Shown: positions 59,439-64,000 of the stretch, piece after piece | Numbering within the stretch: position 1 is the stretch's first letter | Layout of the letters: the number at the start of each line of letters is the position of its first letter | Assembly: GCA_934097085.1 (NCBI GenBank) | Contig: CAKONK010000006.1 | Coordinates: 18,939-82,938 of the forward strand | Origin: an uncultured Bacilli bacterium | GTDB lineage: Bacteria > Bacillota_I > Bacilli_A > RF39 > UBA660 | Length of the DNA stretch: 64,000 bases | Direction of reading: 5' to 3' | Notes under the pieces: model-generated | Seen by the model: the letters and a program-made list of their open reading frames with translations, nothing else | What the model was told of the DNA's origin: nothing | Database searches by the model: none | Program-made: the position numbers and the translations under genes

Positions 59439-61118
59439 CTAATTTTCTTTTTTAAACAAATTTTTAATCTTTGCCCATAAAGATGTTTTAGTTTCTTTAG
59501 TAGTATTTTCTTTAACAGTGTCTTTTGATTTTTCACCATCGACTACCATAATAAACTTAGTTTCATCATTATTACTTAAATGTTTATCTTCAATAGTTTT
59601 ATATTCTTTAGCAAGTTTATTAAGTTCATTTAATCTTATTTCATACTCTTTAACATTATCATTAACAAGACTAGTTATAGTACTAATACCTTCATTATTA
59701 TATTTTGTAATGCCATTATTTAATAATGTTGCACCATCATCAAGTTTTGTAATAGCACTTAAAAGTTCATTTAATGATTTTTTAGTACTTTCTAATGCAA
59801 CATTTTTAACTTTGTTTGCCACAGTAGTTGCTACATTTTCAGAAACACTTCCAGCAACAGATTTAGCAACATAAGTAGAAATATTTGTACTTACATCTTT
59901 TGCTGATACCTCACTTGCATTAACCACTATACCAAGTATAGTTAAAGTATCTTTATGAGTATAAGCAAATACTTTTTCTTCATCAGTAAGTTCTATATTA
60001 TTTTGCATTTTAGTCATTATAGTTAAATAAGTATTTGCATTACCCTCTTCATTAATTGAGGCTAAATAATTTAAAGTAGCCTTTTTAACAGAGTTTGTAA
60101 CAATAGTATTTACATTTTCATCTTTAGAACCTAATACATTACCATTTTCATCAGTAATAATATTTTCTTTCATTTGATTTAATGTACTATTTATAGCAGT
60201 CTCTTTAATATAGGAAACTTCACTACTTGTAAGTGCCTCTGAAGAGCTATCTAAAGCTGAAAGTGAAGTATTTAAAGTATTTTTTAATAATGTTAAACCA
60301 TCACTAAGTTCTTTTGAGCCTTCGTTTATCTTATCGATTCCCTCTTGAAGATCACCTACTTTATCATAGATAGTACTTATTTTAGAAAGATTAAAGTTTC
60401 CATCACTTATAAGTTTATTTGAAACTATGTTATACATTGTTGGACCCTCAAATTTAGTGGTATCATAAGTAATAACTAAACTATCTAAATTAATTTCATT
60501 TATATTAAGGCTTTCTCTAAGTCCTGGAATTGAAAGACCCACAATTACATCTTTATTACCATTTGAAACAACTTTACCATTATTTATTGTTACATTTTTG
60601 TTATAAGTACTATCTAGCATAGCACCATACATAATCATAAATGGTGTGTAAATATTTGCACTTTTTCCATTAACATTAATAGCCCTTTTTGAACTATTTT
60701 TATAATTAATAGTAATTTCTACTTTACCACTTTGACCTAAAATATCTTTAGCATTAACCTTTTTACCATTTAATTTATAAGTTATATTCATAGAAATTGG
60801 TAAGTTTTTTTGATATTTACCTTCATAATAAATATCATTTCCATTACTCATCCAAGTTAGATTATTTTTATCTAATGTATAAGTCTCATTACCATTTTTA
60901 TTTATAATATTTTCTAAGCTGGAATAATCTATAATTTCATTTTTACCTTCATTATTTTTAAGTATTTCTGAAACAATGATATTTTTAGTTTCACCATTAT
61001 TATTTAAATGAGCATAAACTGTTTCATCTTTAGTAAGAGCATTTGCATTTAAAGGTAAACTAACAAGTAAACTTAAAAGTGCCACACTTACTATTTTTTT
61101 ATTTTTAATATTTTTCAT
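59439..61118 (-). other. Internal translation unit: signal peptide and YhgE-like protein
   Basis: ATG 61118 in the same frame is preceded by AAAGGAAATGATAAT, a good ribosome site. It starts with a cleavable signal peptide ending near LNANA-L. If used, a 559-residue exported protein with GSKELSDG-type repeats, disulfide-free, would be released independently. Confidence 0.6.
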
Positions 61119-63167
61119 ATTATCATTTCCTTTCTTTCTAAATATTAATTTATCAAATGTAAGAAGTACTGTTGGAAGTGCTAAAATTACAACAGCCATA
61201 CTTATAAGAGCTCCCCTTGAAATTAATGTACAAAGTGATGAGATCATTTCAAGTTTAGAGTAAATGCCAACGCCAAATGTTGCAGCAAAGAAGCATAAAC
61301 CACTTATAAGAATTGAGGCACCACAATAGTTAAGAGATTCTTCAATAGCCTTTTTCTTATCCATATTCTTTCTTTTTTCTCTGTAAGTTGTAGTTAAAAG
61401 TATAGCATAATCAATTGTTGCACCAAGCTCTATAGTACCAAGTACAATCGGAGCAACAAATGGAAGTGTAACACCACCAAAGTATGCAATACTCATATTT
61501 ATAAATATAGCAGCTTCAATTGAAATAATTAGTAAAAGTGGAAGAACAAATGCTTTTAAACAAATAACTAATATTATAAATATACATATTATGCTTGAAT
61601 AATTAACATTATTAAAATCGGTATCGCTTATTTTTATTAAATCTTTCATAAGTGGACCTTCACCCGCAACTATAGCAGTTTTATCATATTTTTTAACAAT
61701 ATCATTTACTAATGTAATTTGATTATTTATTTCATCACTTGCAACTTCGTAGATGCTATTTACAAGTACCATTTGATATTTACCACTTTTAAAAATTTTA
61801 AGAAGTTCATGTGGAATAACATTTTCAGATAATCCTAACTTTTCAAATTCAGAAAGTGATAAAGCAAAATCAATACCTGGGATATTTTTAATCTCTTTAA
61901 TCATATTTGTAACATCACTTGTTTTAACATTACTATCTAATATAATCATTTCTGGACTTACAATATTAAATTTATCTTTTAACTCTTTATTTGCGCTAAT
62001 ACTTTCAAGCGTTTCCGGAAGAGTTTTATCCATTTTATAATAAACATCTATTTTAGAATATGCAAGATATGCTGGAATAATTAAAAGTACAAATATAATA
62101 AATATTACTTTATAACTTTTAACTATAAAATGATTTAATTTATCAAATACTAAATTTATTTTTTTATGTTTAGTTTTTTCTATATATTTATCAAATGTAA
62201 GAATAAGTGCTGGAAATAAAAGTAGTGTTGATATAAGACCAATTAATACGCCTTTTGCCATTACAATACCTAGGTCTTTTCCAAGTGTTAAACTCATAGT
62301 GCATAGTACTAAGAAACCTGCAATTGTTGTTAAACTACTACCAATAACTGAGGTAAATGTTTCTTCAATAGCACTAGCCATTGCCTCTTCTTTAGATTTA
62401 TATAATGCTTTTTTCTTTTCAAAACAGTTATACAAAAATATTGAAAAGTCCGTTGTTACGCCAAGTTGAAGGACTGCCACTAAAGCTTTTGTAATATAGG
62501 AAATTTCTCCGAAAAAGATATTAGTTCCCATATTTATTAAAATTGCTATTCCAATATTTGCAAGAAGTAAAACTGGAACTAAATATGAATCAAGTGATAA
62601 CTCAAGTACTAAAGCACATAATATTACTGCAATAATAATATAAATAACTATTTCTTCATTAGATAAGTTCATTGTATCAAGTACCATTGAACTCATTCCA
62701 CCAAGTTTTATTTTATTACTAGTAAGGTTTCTTATTTTCTTAACTGCATTTATGGTTTCTTCGGAAGAAGTACCACCAGCAAAAGTAATTAAGAAAATAT
62801 CTTCTTCATCACTATGTAAATATTTTGTAACACTTTCAGGAAGCATATCAATAGGAATTACCCCTACTGCATCATAAAGAGATACAACTTTATTAACTCC
62901 TTTCACATTTTTAATTTTATCCTCAAGATTCATAATTTCTTTTGAGGACATATTTTTTGCTACTGCAATAGAATATGAACCCATTTCAAAATCATCAGTT
63001 AATATATTTTGACCTTTAATAGTTTCAATATCTTCGGGTAAATAAACTAAAATATCATAATTTACTTTAGTTAAATTCATACCTATAAATGATAAAACCA
63101 TTAAAATGCCCGTAATTATTAAAATTAGATTTTTATGTTCACATATTTTTTTTGCAAATTTTTTCAT
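59439..63167 (-). CDS. MMPL/RND-type transporter fused to a YhgE-like exported protein
   Basis: A single 1242-codon frame. Residues 1-683 form a complete MMPL transporter: twelve membrane helices in two halves, each with a large loop, and GVTTDFSIFLYN and GATIDYAILLTT motifs. At residue 684 a perfect signal peptide begins (MKNIKNKKIVSVALLSLL...LNANA), with AAAGGAAA and ATG 61118 inside the frame. The rest (684-1242) is a YhgE/heptad-like extracytoplasmic protein (KINEGSKELSDGL, LDDGATLLNNGI). These two are usually separate neighbours. Either they are fused, or the second is also made from the internal start. Confidence 0.88.
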   Translation of the reverse strand: MKKFAKKICEHKNLILIITGILMVLSFIGMNLTKVNYDILVYLPEDIETIKGQNILTDDFEMGSYSIAVAKNMSSKEIMNLEDKIKNVKGVNKVVSLYDAVGVIPIDMLPESVTKYLHSDEEDIFLITFAGGTSSEETINAVKKIRNLTSNKIKLGGMSSMVLDTMNLSNEEIVIYIIIAVILCALVLELSLDSYLVPVLLLANIGIAILINMGTNIFFGEISYITKALVAVLQLGVTTDFSIFLYNCFEKKKALYKSKEEAMASAIEETFTSVIGSSLTTIAGFLVLCTMSLTLGKDLGIVMAKGVLIGLISTLLLFPALILTFDKYIEKTKHKKINLVFDKLNHFIVKSYKVIFIIFVLLIIPAYLAYSKIDVYYKMDKTLPETLESISANKELKDKFNIVSPEMIILDSNVKTSDVTNMIKEIKNIPGIDFALSLSEFEKLGLSENVIPHELLKIFKSGKYQMVLVNSIYEVASDEINNQITLVNDIVKKYDKTAIVAGEGPLMKDLIKISDTDFNNVNYSSIICIFIILVICLKAFVLPLLLIISIEAAIFINMSIAYFGGVTLPFVAPIVLGTIELGATIDYAILLTTTYREKRKNMDKKKAIEESLNYCGASILISGLCFFAATFGVGIYSKLEMISSLCTLISRGALISMAVVILALPTVLLTFDKLIFRKKGNDNMKNIKNKKIVSVALLSLLVSLPLNANALTKDETVYAHLNNNGETKNIIVSEILKNNEGKNEIIDYSSLENIINKNGNETYTLDKNNLTWMSNGNDIYYEGKYQKNLPISMNITYKLNGKKVNAKDILGQSGKVEITINYKNSSKRAINVNGKSANIYTPFMIMYGAMLDSTYNKNVTINNGKVVSNGNKDVIVGLSIPGLRESLNINEINLDSLVITYDTTKFEGPTMYNIVSNKLISDGNFNLSKISTIYDKVGDLQEGIDKINEGSKELSDGLTLLKNTLNTSLSALDSSSEALTSSEVSYIKETAINSTLNQMKENIITDENGNVLGSKDENVNTIVTNSVKKATLNYLASINEEGNANTYLTIMTKMQNNIELTDEEKVFAYTHKDTLTILGIVVNASEVSAKDVSTNISTYVAKSVAGSVSENVATTVANKVKNVALESTKKSLNELLSAITKLDDGATLLNNGITKYNNEGISTITSLVNDNVKEYEIRLNELNKLAKEYKTIEDKHLSNNDETKFIMVVDGEKSKDTVKENTTKETKTSLWAKIKNLFKKEN

Positions 63168-63279
63168 ACATTATCTTTCCTTTCACACAAAGTATTTTAT
63201 TACAATAGTTATAAAAATAACACATACATATACTTAAGATTGTATGTTAAGCAACATTTTGATATATTATGTATATTTT

Positions 63280-63296
63280 TAACAAACATTTTGTTA
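63280..63296. promoter_or_regulatory. Probable TetR operator
   Basis: TAACAAA-CAT-TTTGTTA, a perfect palindrome between the divergent MMPL and TetR genes. Confidence 0.6.
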
Positions 63297-63347
63297 TTTA
63301 TCTTTTATTTTGATTAATAAAGTGGTATACTTTAAGCGGTGAGAAAA

Positions 63348-63905
63348 ATGGAAAAGAAAAAAGATTTAAGAGTTATTAAAACTAAAAAAATGATATATAC
63401 CGCTTTAGTACAGCTTATGAAAGAAAAAACATTCGAAGAAATTAAAGTATCTGATATATGTGAAAAAGCTTTAATTAATAGATCTACATTTTATGCTCAT
63501 TATGAGGATAAATATGAACTTTTAGTCGATTTTATTAAAGATTTAAAAGATGAATTTTCTCAGAAACTAGAAAATAATAAAGCTCTAAATATAAAAGAAT
63601 ATTACCTTGAACTTATTAAAATATTTTTAAATCATGTTGAGGATAAAAAAGATATATATTCTTCGATTATGATTCATAATCGAAACAGTATTATGATGGA
63701 CATTCTACTAAGTGCAATTAATGATGATATTTTAAAAAGAATTAGTAAAGAAAAATTTAGTGATGGAATTCCTGCAGAAATTATTGCAAAATTTTATGTA
63801 GGTGGAGTTTTAAATCTAGGATTTGAATATTTAAATTCTAATGGTAAATATTCTAAAGAAGATATTATCTCTTATATTGATAAACTTATTAAAGAGGAAA
63901 AATAA
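63348..63905 (+). CDS. TetR/AcrR-family regulator
   Basis: 185 residues from ATG 63348 (GGTGAG upstream; GTG 63339 in frame is less likely). N-terminal helix-turn-helix (LVQLMKEKTFEEIKVSDICEKALINRSTFYAHYEDKYELLVDF), then a C-terminal TetR_C-type ligand domain (YVGGVLNLGFEYLNSNGKYSKEDII). It is divergent from the MMPL/YhgE-like gene and probably represses it; TetR regulators of this type commonly pair with YhgE/MMPL exporters. A terminator-like hairpin follows (about 63935-63975). Confidence 0.88.
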   Translation: MEKKKDLRVIKTKKMIYTALVQLMKEKTFEEIKVSDICEKALINRSTFYAHYEDKYELLVDFIKDLKDEFSQKLENNKALNIKEYYLELIKIFLNHVEDKKDIYSSIMIHNRNSIMMDILLSAINDDILKRISKEKFSDGIPAEIIAKFYVGGVLNLGFEYLNSNGKYSKEDIISYIDKLIKEEK

Positions 63906-63935
63906 AAAATGCTACTACTTAAATGAAGTTGTAAT

Positions 63936-64000
63936 ATAAAAGTGTACACAAAAAAAGTGTATGCTTTTATTTTTGCTATAATTAAATAAAGGAGAGGATA
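63936..64000 (+). promoter_or_regulatory. TetR gene terminator, then promoter and ribosome site of a gene beyond the window
   Basis: An imperfect AAAAG-TACAC / GTGTA-CTTTT hairpin with a T-rich tail is followed by TATAAT (about 63978) and AAAGGAGAGGA at the right edge, so a plus-strand gene begins just outside. Confidence 0.5.

Noticed and set aside
1..64000. Mollicute-type code with TGA as tryptophan
   Set aside because: TGA ends several confident genes (for example the antitoxin at 43568 and the Y-family polymerase at 53815) and tryptophan is encoded by TGG throughout.

Overview
The window is a very AT-rich stretch of a bacterial chromosome read with the standard bacterial code: TGA is used as a stop and tryptophan is TGG. 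Gene content points to a small-genome, low-GC Firmicute that keeps a reduced sporulation programme. The evidence is yqfC-yqfD, a spoIIAA-like gene next to a SigF/SigG-type sigma gene and spoVAC-AD-AE, two Spo0A-like boxes, many GGTGAT-type ribosome binding sites, and surface and zinc-ribbon proteins typical of uncultured gut Bacilli of the RF39/Erysipelotrichia type. The lineage is an inference; the low-GC Firmicute assignment is firm.

Layout. 1-3.6 kb: sporulation genes yqfC-yqfD, then tex. 3.6-5.8 kb: a small XRE-DUF3800 island with a structured RNA. 5.9-6.5 kb: a candidate small RNA, tRNA-Leu(UAG), a CAU tRNA and two inverted tRNA fragments. 6.6-8.1 kb: infC-rpmI-rplT with an L20-type leader. 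8.1-12.6 kb: small housekeeping and unknown genes. 12.6-14.1 kb: an AbiEi/AbiEii system. 14.1-16.0 kb: rpsB-tsf. 16.1-23.6 kb: an extracytoplasmic gene block bounded by two 272-bp direct repeats that serve as leaders. 23.6-25.4 kb: a two-component system. 25.4-32.1 kb: small metabolic genes and a FtsX-type ABC exporter. 32.6-41.1 kb: Mn-dependent pyrophosphatase, uvrB, queH, a degenerate RNase J, rpsT and a transglutaminase-like protein. 41.1-46.3 kb: miaA, tmcAL, a DinJ-YafQ toxin-antitoxin pair, a VanY-type peptidase and a LOG-family gene. 46.4-54.1 kb: yugP, cysS, gltX, trxB, lgt and a Y-family polymerase with YolD. 54.1-57.8 kb: a PVVETPAEPVQ-repeat membrane protein and the spoIIA/spoVA cluster. 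58-64 kb: VanZ protein, a structured RNA, an MMPL/YhgE-like fusion and its TetR regulator.

The most unusual pattern is repeated. At least three small accessory modules (XRE-DUF3800-RNA, DinJ-YafQ, LOG gene) sit exactly at the 3' end of a host gene. Each is flanked by a direct copy (21, 38 and 35 bp) of that gene end, so the end of the host gene is present twice. A fourth module (a 141-codon orphan) has a 26-bp flanking repeat in an intergenic region. The 272-bp repeats at 17.7 and 23.3 kb have the same logic on a larger scale, since one copy covers the stop codon of the sensor kinase. No recombinase gene is visible and the repeats share no common sequence. This looks like a recurrent way of acquiring defence-type cassettes.

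Other points of interest: ribosomal proteins L20 and S2 carry the same C-terminal Rho_N/SAP-like tail; spoIIAB is missing and the SpoIIAA-like protein lacks the phosphorylatable serine; three genes have a -10 box placed so that the transcript would start at the ATG (leaderless); infC starts with ATA; an RNase J homologue has lost key metal ligands.
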